Positions 7,437-16,041 are shown, numbered from the stretch's first letter. The stretch is DNA of 64,000 nucleotides from JACVRW01 sp963733885 (GCA_963733885.1 CAVTES010000004.1:62001-126000); one strand, 5' to 3'. Notes: a model not told the origin generated them from the sequence alone. Program-made: numbers and translations.

Positions 7437-8582
7437 CTAGAACCTGAGCAGAGCGGCCACCCCGCCCGCGCGCGCCTCGAGCTCCTCCCGCCTGCGTCGC
7501 ACGGCCAGGATCTCGGCCGACTGCTGCAGCGTCAGCTCGATCGCCGCCTCGGTCAGGTCGTCGAGCTCCTCGAGCTCGGAGCCGTCCACCGGACAGGTGC
7601 GGTCGCCCTCGGGGCCGACCCAGCCGCACTCCGGGCAGGCCGTCCCGGCGGCGTAGAAGCGCTCGTCCAGCAGCAGGTACTCCACCCGGCGCTCGTTGAG
7701 GGCCTGGAGCACCTCGTCGAGCCCGAGGGCCGCCCGGCCGCCTTCGCCGAGACGCTCGAGCGCGGCGGCCTCGCGCTCCTCCTCCAGCTCCTCCAGCAGC
7801 GGGCGCGCCTTTTGGAGGACCCGGTCGGGGGTCGCCGTGTCCACGTCCACTTCGATGCGGCCGGCCAGCCGCTCCGAGAGGTAGCCGTGGAGCTTCGACT
7901 CGAAGTCCGCAACCACCACGCGCGGGCCGCCCAGGATGAGGCGCTGGAACGGGCGGCGCTTGAAGTGCTTCATGAGCACCTCGGCCGTGTGCTTTAAGTG
8001 GTCGTCCTTCTCCTTCTCGATGCCGCGCTGGTAGCGCGCCTGGGACCAGCCCCCCTGGTCGTGCTGGCCGAAGACCACGTCGTGGATCTGCTCGACCTCG
8101 CGCAGGCTCTCCGGGGAGCCGCGGAAGACGCGTGCGTCGCGCCTGCTCACTAGGGCCACGCACCAGCGTTCGCGGCGCTCGAGCCGTGCCAGCGGCCCGA
8201 CGAGCGGCGAGCGACCGATCGCCACGCGACTGGGCACCGGCCGTGGCAGGGCAATCACCTCGAAGAGGCCGGACGCGTTGCTGGCGAACACGGCCACGGC
8301 CTGTGCGCCCTCGGTCGGCAGATCGTGCTCCAGCAGAGCCGCCGCCCGCTTGAGGCTGGCGTGGAGATCGACCTTGTCCTGGTGCGGCAGGCCGTCCCTT
8401 TCGCGGAGTCTGCGCTCGGCCTCGTCGAGCAGCGAGCGGACGGCGGTGGCCCTGGCCGGCGGTGTCGCGAACTGCGCCGGATCCAGGTCCAGATAGAGGC
8501 TCAGCACGACGGGGCGGTCGAGCCGGACCTGGGCCAGACGCCGAAGCTCGTCACGATCGGGGGCCGTCACCTGCATGCCCAT
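7437..8582 (-). CDS. Vms1/eRF1-like (bacterial archaeo-eukaryotic release factor family) protein
   Basis: This 381-residue protein belongs to the bacterial relatives of eRF1/Vms1. The segment QGGWSQARYQRGIEKEKDDHLKH (GGWSQ at residues 177-181) matches the position where Vms1 and eRF1 carry the catalytic glycine/glutamine loop that cleaves peptidyl-tRNA. Downstream are an RNase-H-like core (LILGGPRVVVADFESKL...RVEYLLLDERFYAAG) and a partial zinc ribbon (Cys 316, 319 and 330). In eukaryotes Vms1 releases stalled nascent chains. A similar ribosome-rescue or RNA-related role is plausible but unproven in bacteria. Start: ATG at 8582, with another ATG two codons later. Confidence 0.8.
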   Translation of the reverse strand: MGMQVTAPDRDELRRLAQVRLDRPVVLSLYLDLDPAQFATPPARATAVRSLLDEAERRLRERDGLPHQDKVDLHASLKRAAALLEHDLPTEGAQAVAVFASNASGLFEVIALPRPVPSRVAIGRSPLVGPLARLERRERWCVALVSRRDARVFRGSPESLREVEQIHDVVFGQHDQGGWSQARYQRGIEKEKDDHLKHTAEVLMKHFKRRPFQRLILGGPRVVVADFESKLHGYLSERLAGRIEVDVDTATPDRVLQKARPLLEELEEEREAAALERLGEGGRAALGLDEVLQALNERRVEYLLLDERFYAAGTACPECGWVGPEGDRTCPVDGSELEELDDLTEAAIELTLQQSAEILAVRRRREELEARAGGVAALLRF

Positions 8583-8676
8583 GCCTCCTTCGCCGAGGAC
8601 TGACTTGCCGGGCTCCTACCCATGCGCGATTGGGCCGACACTCTACCCGCCCTTTCCGCAGTCCGATACCCTGATT

Positions 8677-8762
8677 CTTACGCGAAGTAAGTAACCAAAC
8701 GCCGCTAGGAGCGTTTGTTATTCGAGGCCGAATGCCGCCCGAGTCGTTTGGTCTTCCGAACG
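8677..8762. other. cluster of small inverted repeats in the divergent region upstream of the RpoD-like sigma gene
   Basis: Three stem-forming sequences occur in 86 bp: CTTAC-GCGAA-GTAAG at 8677-8691; CAAACGC (8696-8702) with GCGTTTG (8711-8717), extendable outward to TAA/TTA with one bulged C; and TCGTTTGG with CCGAACGA at 8743-8762 (7 of 8 pairs). They lie between the divergent Vms1-like and sigma-factor genes, in an unusually AT-rich 200-bp region. They could be operators or 5'-leader structures; the sequence does not decide. Confidence 0.4.
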
Positions 8763-8782
8763 AGCCATTTTTTCGATATACT
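8754..8782 (+). promoter_or_regulatory. candidate -35/-10 promoter very close to the sigma-factor start codon
   Basis: TTCCGA (8754-8759), a 17-base spacer and TATACT (8777-8782) resemble a sigma-70-type promoter. The -10 hexamer ends only 4 bases before the ATG at 8787. The transcript would therefore be leaderless or nearly so, or translation may begin at the GTG at 8811. The spacing is a direct observation; promoter function is inferred. Confidence 0.4.
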
Positions 8783-8786
8783 TTCG

Positions 8787-9686
8787 ATGAATCTCGAACT
8801 ATCTAACGGAGTGAACACGACGAGTACAAGCACCACCGGGACCGAAACCCATTCCTACACGCCCGAACTGGAGGATTCGCTCCAGCTCTTCTTCAACGAG
8901 GCCCGCAAGCACCCGCTGCTTACGGCCGAGGAGGAGATCGAGCTGGCCAAGCGCATCGAGCGCGGCGATCTCGAGGCCAAGGACCGCATGATCAACTCGA
9001 ACCTGCGGCTCGTGATCTCGGTAGCGCGTAAGTACCAGGGTCAGGGGCTCCCGCTGGGAGACCTGATTCAGGAGGGCATGCTGGGGCTGATTCGCGCGGT
9101 CGAGAAGTTCGACTGGCGCAAGGGCTTTAAGTTCTCGACCTACGGAACGCTGTGGATCCGGCAGGCGATCGGACGCGGCCTGGCCAACTCGGGCCGGACC
9201 GTGCGGCTGCCCGTGCACATTGTCGCGCGGGCGCGGAAGATCGCGGACGCCGAGCGCAAGCTCGCCGTCGAGCTAGGCCGCCAGCCCACCGAGGAGGAGA
9301 TCGCGGCGCACATCGAGCTGCCGCTGGACGAGGTGATCGACATCCGCCGCGCCGATCGCGGGCCCACCAGCCTGGACCAGGGCGTGGGCGAGGACGGCGA
9401 GACCGCCCTCGGCGACCTGATCGCCGGCGACGGCCCCTCCATCGAGGACTACGTGAGCACCGAGATGGGCTCGGCTGCCCTGCGGCAGGCCGTCGGCACC
9501 CTGCCCGAGAACGAGCGGACCGTGATCACGCTCCGCTTCGGACTCGACCGCGAGGAGCCGCAGGCCCTGCGCGAGACGGGCCGCCGGCTCGGTCTCTCGA
9601 GCGAGCGCGTTCGCCAGCTCGAGGACCAGGCCCTGCGCCGGCTCTCGAGGGACGACTCGGTCGCCGCGCTGCGCGAAGCCGCGTAG
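8787..9686 (+). CDS. RNA polymerase sigma-70 family factor, RpoD-like (group 2 type)
   Basis: This 299-residue protein has region 1.2 (DSLQLFFNEARKHPLLTAEEEIELAKRIERGD), region 2 (MINSNLRLVISVARKYQGQGLPLGDLIQEGMLGLIRAVEKFDWRKGFKFSTYGTLWIRQAI), region 3 (ARKIADAERKLAVELGRQPTEEEIA) and region 4 with its helix-turn-helix (ETGRRLGLSSERVRQLEDQALRRL). It lacks the long N-terminal extension of a primary sigma factor, so an alternative group 2 factor is likelier. Its Ser/Thr-rich first 30 residues are unusual. A terminator hairpin follows the stop codon. Confidence 0.93.
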   Translation: MNLELSNGVNTTSTSTTGTETHSYTPELEDSLQLFFNEARKHPLLTAEEEIELAKRIERGDLEAKDRMINSNLRLVISVARKYQGQGLPLGDLIQEGMLGLIRAVEKFDWRKGFKFSTYGTLWIRQAIGRGLANSGRTVRLPVHIVARARKIADAERKLAVELGRQPTEEEIAAHIELPLDEVIDIRRADRGPTSLDQGVGEDGETALGDLIAGDGPSIEDYVSTEMGSAALRQAVGTLPENERTVITLRFGLDREEPQALRETGRRLGLSSERVRQLEDQALRRLSRDDSVAALREAA

Positions 9687-9729
9687 AGCGCCCCGGCCCT
9701 AACCGCCCGGCCCTCCCCCGGGCCCCCGA

Positions 9730-9763
9730 GCGCGCCCGCCTCAGAGCGGGCGCGCCGTCTTTT
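9730..9763 (+). terminator. rho-independent terminator after the RpoD-like sigma gene
   Basis: A perfect 10-bp stem, GCGCGCCCGC (9730-9739) with GCGGGCGCGC (9746-9755), encloses a 6-base loop and is followed by CGTCTTTT. The stem overlaps the last codons and stop of the convergent YbdK-type gene, so it sits between the two transcription units. Confidence 0.75.
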
Positions 9764-10886
9764 CAGCCAGATGGCGCAGCAGCGCCGTCATCCCGCCCTC
9801 GGCGTGGATGGCGCGCTGCCGCGCGGGCGCGCCTCCATCCCGGAGGATGCGTTCGACTCCTTCGAGGGCGGCGTCCTCGCCGCGCAGCTCGTCGAGCAGC
9901 TCGCGGACGGCCTTGCGCGCCGGCCGCAGCCGGCCCCGGAAGAGCAGCTCGGCGTCGAGCCCGTCCCTGACGGCTCGGAAGCTCGACCAGTGGAGCGCCT
10001 GGTCGGGGGCCAGGTCGGCGATCGGCTCCTCGGCCGCCCGACGAGCCAGCGAATGGACGAGGGCGGCGACGCCCGCGGCCTCCTCGAGACCGGTCTGCAC
10101 ATCGAGCTCCCTCAGCTCGATCGTGCCGAGGCGCGGCTGCAGGCGAGCGTCCCACCAGACCATGGTGTGGTCCTTCGGACCCCCGCCGGTGGCGATGGCG
10201 TCGAGCGCCTCGAGGTAATCCTCCCAAGCGTTCAGGCGTGGCGGTAGCCCGCGGCCGGGGTAAGCGCGGATGACCGCGGCGCGGGCGCTCGCGAGGCCGG
10301 AGTCGAGGCCGAACCAGAACGGCGAGCCGGCCCCCAGGGCGCCGATCAGCGGCAGCGCCTCGCGCAGGCCCATCAAGCCCGCCACGGCCGCATCCGGCGA
10401 GGGCATCGCCACGTGCACGTGGAGTGCGCACTCGGGCGTGCGCTTGATGAGCCCGCGCATCTCGCCCTCCACCCGCCGGTAGCGGTCGGAGTCGACGAGC
10501 CGGACGTCGCCGAAGCTGGCGTCCGGGTGGAGCCCCACCGCCATCGGCGCACCGCCCGCCGCCACCACCGCGGCGCGGCCCGCGGCAATGTCAGTGATCG
10601 CCTCACCCGCCGTCTGCCGTGGCTCCGACCGGACCTCGACCTCAGCAAGGAAGGCCTCGTGGTCGGCCCGGTCCTGCGGCAGGTGCATGCCGGGCACCAC
10701 GCGGTCGGCCACGTGCGCGAGCTGGAGCGTCTCGGGATCGACGAGCAGGAGCTCCTCCTCCAATCCAATCGTGAAGGGCTCCCCGGTGCCGAAGCGGTGT
10801 TCGTGGCGGGCGAAGGCCGAGTCGGAGGGCGGCGCCTCGCCGGCCGCGGGCTCCGCGGAAGGCGGCCGCTCCGCGTCGCCGCTCAC
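9741..10886 (-). CDS. carboxylate-amine ligase, YbdK/GCS2 family
   Basis: This 381-residue ATP-grasp-like ligase has the GCS2 signatures FTIGLEEELLLVDPETLQL (about residues 36-54), a metal/substrate region ALHVHVAM, the central SPFWFGLDSGLASARAAVIRAYP, and the C-terminal GTIELRELDVQTGLEEAAGVAALVHSLARRA. YbdK-type enzymes have weak glutamate-cysteine ligase activity; relatives join an amino acid to another amine, as in ergothioneine-type pathways. Here it is the last gene of a four-gene operon and its GTG start overlaps the preceding stop (GTGA). The true substrate is unknown. Confidence 0.85.
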   Translation of the reverse strand: MSGDAERPPSAEPAAGEAPPSDSAFARHEHRFGTGEPFTIGLEEELLLVDPETLQLAHVADRVVPGMHLPQDRADHEAFLAEVEVRSEPRQTAGEAITDIAAGRAAVVAAGGAPMAVGLHPDASFGDVRLVDSDRYRRVEGEMRGLIKRTPECALHVHVAMPSPDAAVAGLMGLREALPLIGALGAGSPFWFGLDSGLASARAAVIRAYPGRGLPPRLNAWEDYLEALDAIATGGGPKDHTMVWWDARLQPRLGTIELRELDVQTGLEEAAGVAALVHSLARRAAEEPIADLAPDQALHWSSFRAVRDGLDAELLFRGRLRPARKAVRELLDELRGEDAALEGVERILRDGGAPARQRAIHAEGGMTALLRHLAEKTARPL

Positions 10887-11956
10887 GGACTCTCCCCAAG
10901 CGCCGCGCGGGCGGCTATCCGGCCGAACACAAGGGCGGCCGCCAGCCCGCTCGCGTAGCCGCCGGTCGCGAGCCCGCCCGCGTCCGCCCCGCACGCGAAC
11001 ACTGCCGGGGCCGCGCAGGCGGCCCTGTCGATCCTCAGCCCGCCGAGCGTCGTCGTGATCCCGGCCACGGTCTCCACGGTCACATGCTCGGCCTCGCGCC
11101 GGACGGGCGCGCCCGCCGCCTCCGCGGCGTCCACCATCTCCCCCACCGTCCGGTCGCGCACCCGCTCGCGCAGCGCCGCGCGCGGCACGCGAAACCAAGC
11201 GCGGGCACGCGGCTGCCTCGCCATCCACTGCGCCGTGTCGATCTCGGACCACGTCGCGTTCTCGTGAGCCTTCCCGCGCGCGTTCGTCACAACGGCGTGA
11301 TCGGCGTACAGCTGCGCCAGCCGCACGAAGTCGCCCGGCTCGACGCGCGCCGGGGGCGCCGGCATCGCGCGGGCGTACACCTCGTCGAGCCCCGGTCCGG
11401 CCTCAGCGCCGGCGGCGAGCCCGAGCCGCAGGCCGTCGCCCGTCGACCCCGGCGCGGCCCGAAGGAGCAGGTGATCGGCCTCGGAGGTCACGTGCTCGCG
11501 GACGAGCGCGTGATTCGCCGCGAAGCCGCCCGTGGCCAGGACGACTGGCTCGGTGCCTGACAGCTCGCGCAGCGGCGAAGCGGGCCGCACACCGGCCAGC
11601 CCGCCCGCGGCATCCACGAGGGCCCGGGTCAGCCCCTCCGGGTCGAAGCGCACACCGCTCGTCAGCGGATTCCCCGTCGCGCGCGCCAACGCGGGCGCGC
11701 CCAGCGACTCGAGCCAGCGGAGATCGGCGTCCAGCCGCTCGAACAGCAGCCGCTGCAGCTCCGGGTCGCCGCCCGGGCAATCGGCGCGGAAGCGGTCGAA
11801 GTCGCGGTGACGCCAGATCACGCCGCTCGAGAGGCGCATCGACCCGCCCGGGCGGTCCAGCTTCTCGAACACCGCCGGCGCCGCGCCCAGCCGTCGCGCC
11901 TCGGCCGCCGCCACCAGGCCGGCCATCCCCGCGCCGGCCACCACGAGGTCGCTCAA
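10883..11956 (-). CDS. FAD-dependent oxidoreductase (fumarate reductase/ketosteroid dehydrogenase-like)
   Basis: The 357-residue product opens with a Rossmann FAD-binding motif (DLVVAGAGMAGLVAAAEARRLGAAPAVFEKLDRPGGSM). It has the mid-protein ATGGFAANHALVREH and the C-terminal ACGADAGGLATGGYASGLAAALVFGRIAAR typical of succinate dehydrogenase/3-ketosteroid dehydrogenase-like flavoproteins. It is shorter than the usual 450-550 residues, mainly through a reduced middle (substrate cap) region, so the substrate is hard to predict. A TTG start overlaps the VOC gene stop; no better start is in frame downstream of it. Confidence 0.82.
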   Translation of the reverse strand: MSDLVVAGAGMAGLVAAAEARRLGAAPAVFEKLDRPGGSMRLSSGVIWRHRDFDRFRADCPGGDPELQRLLFERLDADLRWLESLGAPALARATGNPLTSGVRFDPEGLTRALVDAAGGLAGVRPASPLRELSGTEPVVLATGGFAANHALVREHVTSEADHLLLRAAPGSTGDGLRLGLAAGAEAGPGLDEVYARAMPAPPARVEPGDFVRLAQLYADHAVVTNARGKAHENATWSEIDTAQWMARQPRARAWFRVPRAALRERVRDRTVGEMVDAAEAAGAPVRREAEHVTVETVAGITTTLGGLRIDRAACAAPAVFACGADAGGLATGGYASGLAAALVFGRIAARAALGESP

Positions 11957-12678
11957 ACCAGCGCGAACCCCGGCTTGTGCTCCACGTACTCGATTCGGAC
12001 GCCGGCAGGACCGCGCAGGAAGACGGCAAACGTGTTGGGCGCGTCCTTGACGTCGTCCACCTCCACCCCGCGCCGCTCGGCCTCGCGCTGCACGTCGCCG
12101 GCGGAGTCGACCAGCAGTGCGATGTGGTTGAGCAGGGGCCGCTCGCCGCCTGCGCTCTCGCCCTCCACGATCCGGAGCTCGCGGTCGGCCACCCGCAGCG
12201 CGCCGTCGCGGCGGTCGAAGCCCATCTCCTCGAGTTTGTCGAGCGCACCATCGCGGTCGGGTAGGCGCAGGATCACGTGGTCGAGATCGAAGTCGGTTCC
12301 GCCGCGCTCCACGAGCACGATCGGAACTCCGTTCGGTGCCTCGAGCACGGCGCAGCCGTGCTCGTGCCGGACAGCTGCCGACTGCGGCAGGCCGGACACG
12401 GCCGCCGACAGGTTCCCCACGCGCAGCCCGATGCGCTCGAGCGGGCCGCGCTCGCGCGGCCCCTCGGCCTCGAACAGCGTGATCTTGCCGAGCTTGGCGT
12501 CCACGCCCACGAGGGTGAAGGCGTCGGTCTCCTCGATCACGTGCATGCCGAGGTGGTCGCACAGGAAGCCGGCCAGGGCCTTTCGCCGGTCCACCCAGAG
12601 GGCGACGTGGTCCAGGCTGCTTGGGCGGATCGCCTCGGTCATCTCGATTCGGTTACCCGCCGGTCCCGCACGAATCAC
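11953..12678 (-). CDS. VOC (glyoxalase/extradiol dioxygenase superfamily) protein with two domains
   Basis: This 241-residue protein holds two paired beta-alpha-beta-beta-beta modules. The first begins LDHVALWVDRRKALAGFLCDHLGMHV and the second HVILRLPDRDGALDKLEEMGF, followed by LLNHIALLVDSAGDVQREAERRGVEV and a terminal GVRIEYVEHKP. Candidate metal ligands are the His residues in LDHVAL and LNHIAL and the Glu in RIEYVE. The fold covers glyoxalases, ring-cleaving dioxygenases and epimerases. The GTG start at 12678 overlaps the aldo/keto reductase stop as GTGA; an ATG at 12642 is an alternative. Confidence 0.82.
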   Translation of the reverse strand: MIRAGPAGNRIEMTEAIRPSSLDHVALWVDRRKALAGFLCDHLGMHVIEETDAFTLVGVDAKLGKITLFEAEGPRERGPLERIGLRVGNLSAAVSGLPQSAAVRHEHGCAVLEAPNGVPIVLVERGGTDFDLDHVILRLPDRDGALDKLEEMGFDRRDGALRVADRELRIVEGESAGGERPLLNHIALLVDSAGDVQREAERRGVEVDDVKDAPNTFAVFLRGPAGVRIEYVEHKPGFALV

Positions 12679-13511
12679 GCTGCCTCCTCCAGCCGCTCGA
12701 CCTCGTCACGGTCGAGCTCGATCGACTCCGCTCGCATGTTCTCCTCGAGGTGCTCGACCGACCCGGTGCCGGGGATCGGCAGCATCACCGGCGAGCGGGC
12801 GAGCAGCCAGGCGAGCGCGAGCGGGCCGGGCGCGGCGTTGTGCCTGCGCGCCAGGTCGTCGAGAGTCCCGCCGGGGCGGGCCAGCTCCCCGATCGCGAGC
12901 GGGAACCAGGGAATGAAGCCGATGCCCTCGCGCTCGCAGGCCTCCAGCACGTCCTCCGAGTGCCGGTCGGTCAGGTTGTAGCGGTTCTGCACCGTCACCA
13001 CGTCGACGATCGCGCGGGCTCGCTCGAGCTCCTCGCCGGAGACGTTCGAGATCCCGATGTGGCGGATCTTGCCCTCGTCCTGAAGCTCCTGCAGCGCGCC
13101 GAGCGAGTCCTCGAGCGGCACCCGCGGGTCGGGCGCATGGAGCTGGTACAGGTCGATCCGCTCCAGGCGAAGCCGGCGCAGGCTCCGCTCGCAGCACTCC
13201 TTCAGGCGCTCCGGCCGGGCGTCCCGCGGCCACTCCCCCGGGCCGGTCCGGCGCAGCCCGCCCTTCGTGGCGATGACCAGCCCCTCGGGGTACGGGTGGA
13301 GCGCCTCCGCGATCAGGTTCTCGCTCACCTCGGGCCCGTACGAGTCCGCGGTGTCGATCAGGTTGACACCGAGCTCCACAACGCGCCGGAGAAGGCGCCG
13401 GGCCTCCTCCGGATCGTCCGGCGGTCCCCAGATCCCGTCACCGGTGATCCGCATCGCCCCGAACCCGAGGCGGCGGACCTCGAGGTCACCGCCGATTGTG
13501 AAGGTGCGCAT
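12675..13511 (-). CDS. aldo/keto reductase
   Basis: This 278-residue NADPH-dependent TIM-barrel reductase has the catalytic tetrad visible as Asp53 and Tyr58 (LIDTADSYG), Lys83 (IATKGG) and His125 (LYQLHAPD). The cofactor-binding end (PGTGSVEHLEENMRA) is intact. It probably reduces an aldehyde or ketone. It is the first gene of the operon AKR > VOC > FAD oxidoreductase > YbdK ligase, each joined by a 4-bp overlap, which implies one pathway. Confidence 0.92.
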   Translation of the reverse strand: MRTFTIGGDLEVRRLGFGAMRITGDGIWGPPDDPEEARRLLRRVVELGVNLIDTADSYGPEVSENLIAEALHPYPEGLVIATKGGLRRTGPGEWPRDARPERLKECCERSLRRLRLERIDLYQLHAPDPRVPLEDSLGALQELQDEGKIRHIGISNVSGEELERARAIVDVVTVQNRYNLTDRHSEDVLEACEREGIGFIPWFPLAIGELARPGGTLDDLARRHNAAPGPLALAWLLARSPVMLPIPGTGSVEHLEENMRAESIELDRDEVERLEEAA

Positions 13512-13522
13512 TCACATTGAGG

Positions 13523-14947
13523 CTAGTCGTCGTCGTCGCGTCCCCTTCCGCGCCCGTCGCGGTCGCCGCCGAAGGGGCCCCAGATCGCGTAGGTGAGCGC
13601 CGCCAGCTCCGGCGGCAGGTTGGGCACGCCGCGGTCGCCTTGCTGGCTGACGAAGAACGTCCTGCCGTCCGGGCTGAACGTGCCGCCGCAGAACTCGGTC
13701 TCGTTGATGACCGTTCGGGCGAAGTCGTAGATCTCGCCCCGCGGGGTGACCCCGCGTATGAACTGCTCGTCGTTTGCGTCCTCCTGGAGCCATACGTCGC
13801 CGGTGTGCGGGACCACCACGACGTTGTCCGGGCCGTCGAGCACCGCCGTGCTCGGCGACTCGAAGATGAGCTTCAGCTCGCCGCCGTCGCGACCTCGGGG
13901 GCGGTACTGCCACAGCTGCCCGCACTGGGCCTCGCCGCCGGTCGTGCAGTCGAAGTAGATCCGGTCGTCGGCCGTCCACGAACCCTCGGTGCGGTCGAAG
14001 ATGGCCGCGCCCTTCGACTGTGCCTCCGCGCGGACGGTGTCCTGGGCCGGGTTCGGCTCCTCGATCCTGACCCACTCGACGGGGAAGGTGTCGCCCGGGT
14101 TGGCCAGGTTGGCGTCGAAATTCGGCCGCCCGCGCACCACGAGCGCCTGGAGCATGCCGCCGAACGACGCGAGGTCGCCCGCCTCGCGCGGCCGGCGCCG
14201 CGGCACGAAGCGGTAGAAGGCCGCGTCACCCCGGTCCTCGGTCTCGTACAGCACGCCGTCGAGCCACGTCACGGCTTCGTGCGAGAAACGGCCCGCCGCC
14301 AGGATCGGGATCGGGTCGACCGGGCCGTCGGTGTGCGCGTCGATCTCGAAGCAGAAGCCGTGGGGGACGCCGCTGCCCGGCACGGTGTTGTTCTCCACGG
14401 AGCCGTAGTTGAAGATCTCCTCGCACGTGATCCACGTGTCCCACGGCGTGAGGCCACCGGCGCAGTTGGTGTGGGTGCCGCCCAGCACGGCGAACTGCTC
14501 CGTCACGCGGCGGTCCCTGGAGACGACCAGCTTGGTGTTGCCGCCGCGCACGTTCGGATCCTGGTCGTAGCGCATGCTCTGCGGCACCCTGCACTCGATC
14601 TCGCCCGCGCGCGAGCGGTTCTCGTGGTTGCGGATCAGGATCGAGCTGCCCCCGCCGCCCCGGTAGGCCGCCGTCCCGTCGAAGATCCCCGGCGTCGGGT
14701 TGCCGTCGTCCATCGGCTCGTTCTGGCGCGAGATGACGCGGTATCTGAAGCCCTCCGGAAGCGCGAGATACTCGATGCCGTCGTCCTCGTCCGGCGTCGG
14801 CTGAAGCGGTCCGTACCCCTCGCTGCGCCGGCTCCGACCCTCGGCCATGCTGGCCTGCAGCGCGGACATCGGCCCGGCGAGCGCGAGTCCGCCCCCGACG
14901 GCGATCGACCCCTGAGTGAAGCCCCTGCGCGTGACATCGACGGCCAT
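13523..14947 (-). CDS. PhoX-family phosphatase, Tat-exported
   Basis: This is a 474-residue beta-propeller protein of the PhoX family. A twin-arginine signal lies at residues 6-25 (TRRGFTQGSIAVGGGLALAG). Downstream family motifs include ILIRNHENRSR, GGTHTNCAGGLTPWDTWITCEEIFN, GRFSHEAVTWLDGVLYETEDRGDAAFYRFVP and EFCGGTFSPDGRTFFVSQQ. Known PhoX enzymes are calcium- and iron-dependent alkaline phosphatases acting outside the cytoplasmic membrane. The C-terminus is an unusual Arg/Gly/Asp tail ending in four Asp. The ATG at 14947 has AGGGAG just upstream. A second PhoX gene lies 1.1 kb away. Confidence 0.88.
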   Translation of the reverse strand: MAVDVTRRGFTQGSIAVGGGLALAGPMSALQASMAEGRSRRSEGYGPLQPTPDEDDGIEYLALPEGFRYRVISRQNEPMDDGNPTPGIFDGTAAYRGGGGSSILIRNHENRSRAGEIECRVPQSMRYDQDPNVRGGNTKLVVSRDRRVTEQFAVLGGTHTNCAGGLTPWDTWITCEEIFNYGSVENNTVPGSGVPHGFCFEIDAHTDGPVDPIPILAAGRFSHEAVTWLDGVLYETEDRGDAAFYRFVPRRRPREAGDLASFGGMLQALVVRGRPNFDANLANPGDTFPVEWVRIEEPNPAQDTVRAEAQSKGAAIFDRTEGSWTADDRIYFDCTTGGEAQCGQLWQYRPRGRDGGELKLIFESPSTAVLDGPDNVVVVPHTGDVWLQEDANDEQFIRGVTPRGEIYDFARTVINETEFCGGTFSPDGRTFFVSQQGDRGVPNLPPELAALTYAIWGPFGGDRDGRGRGRDDDD

Positions 14948-15081
14948 GCTGCTCCCTTCGCTTTTTGTAAACGCGGGCAGACCTATCCCGACGGCTGACA
15001 CTTACCCGGGCGAGACGGGCGCTTGTGACCGTCTCGTGATTGAGCGGTGTCAATTCGCGTTTTGGCGCGTACGATCCCGCC

Positions 15082-16005
15082 GTGCCGTCGCGTGACATCT
15101 ATGGACCGCCGCTCCCGCGGGGGGCGGACGACGGCGCACCGATCTCGCGCCGCTCACTGCTCCGGCTGCGGGTGGGCAGCACGGCGCGGCGCGACATCGA
15201 CTACGACGCGGTCACCGACCGCATCCGCGCTCGCTGGGAGCGAGACGGACACGAGCCGCTGCTGCGCCAGCTGGAACCCGCCGCCGAGCTGCTGGCCGAC
15301 CTGGCGCTCGTGGCGCCCGGCAAGCGGGTGCTCGACGCCGCCGCGGGCGACGGCAACGTGGCGCTGGCGGCGGCGCGCCGGGGGGCGGAGGTGGATGCGT
15401 GCGACCTCTCGCCCCGCATGACGCAACGGGGCCGGGATCGCTGCCCCGCCGCCTTCTGGCGGGTTGCGGACGTCCAGGCGCTGCCCTACGACGATGGGGA
15501 GTTCGACGCCGTGCTCTCGAGCTTCGGGGCCCAGCTCGCCCCGGACCCCCGGCAAGTGGCCGCCGAGATCGTGCGCGTGGCCCGCCCGGGCGGCTTCGTG
15601 GCGCTCGCCGCGTGGGTACCGCGCGGGCTGCCCGGGCGGATGGATGAGCTGGTCGAGCCGTTCACCCCGCTTCCGGACGGGGTGCAGCGGCCGGATCGCT
15701 GGGGCGTAGAGGAGGTCGTCCGCCGCCGGCTCGGCCCCCTGTTGGAGGACCTCCAGGTGCGCACTCGCACGTTGCCGCTCCGGTTCGACACCGCCGAGGC
15801 AGCCTTCGACGCCATCGTCCGCCCGCACCCGCTGCACGCGGAGCAGCGGGAAGCGCTGCGACCCGCCTTCGAGCGCCTGCTGGGCTCCTGCAACAACCGG
15901 CCGCCGGCGGTGGAGATCGACGCGCGCTACCTGGCGGTCGTGGGACAGAGTTCCCGGGTAGGCAGTTACGCTGCGTTTACAAGCGCGCGGTTCCCGGCAA
16001 CTTAG
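15082..16005 (+). CDS. class I SAM-dependent methyltransferase
   Basis: This 307-residue protein has an N-terminal extension ending ISRRSLLRLRVG, then a Rossmann methyltransferase core: motif I VLDAAAGDGNVALAAARRGAEVDACDLSPRM, motif II DVQALPYDDGEFDAVLSSFGAQLAPD, motif III VARPGGFVALAAW. It resembles the UbiE/type 11 group, so a small molecule is a more likely target than nucleic acid. The GTG at 15082 was chosen as start; a TTG at 15040 is possible. It sits between two PhoX genes, divergent from the first, 36 bp before the second. Confidence 0.82.
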   Translation: MPSRDIYGPPLPRGADDGAPISRRSLLRLRVGSTARRDIDYDAVTDRIRARWERDGHEPLLRQLEPAAELLADLALVAPGKRVLDAAAGDGNVALAAARRGAEVDACDLSPRMTQRGRDRCPAAFWRVADVQALPYDDGEFDAVLSSFGAQLAPDPRQVAAEIVRVARPGGFVALAAWVPRGLPGRMDELVEPFTPLPDGVQRPDRWGVEEVVRRRLGPLLEDLQVRTRTLPLRFDTAEAAFDAIVRPHPLHAEQREALRPAFERLLGSCNNRPPAVEIDARYLAVVGQSSRVGSYAAFTSARFPAT

Positions 16006-16041
16006 CCTGGCGCAGCCACCGATCCCGATCGTAGGAGCACC

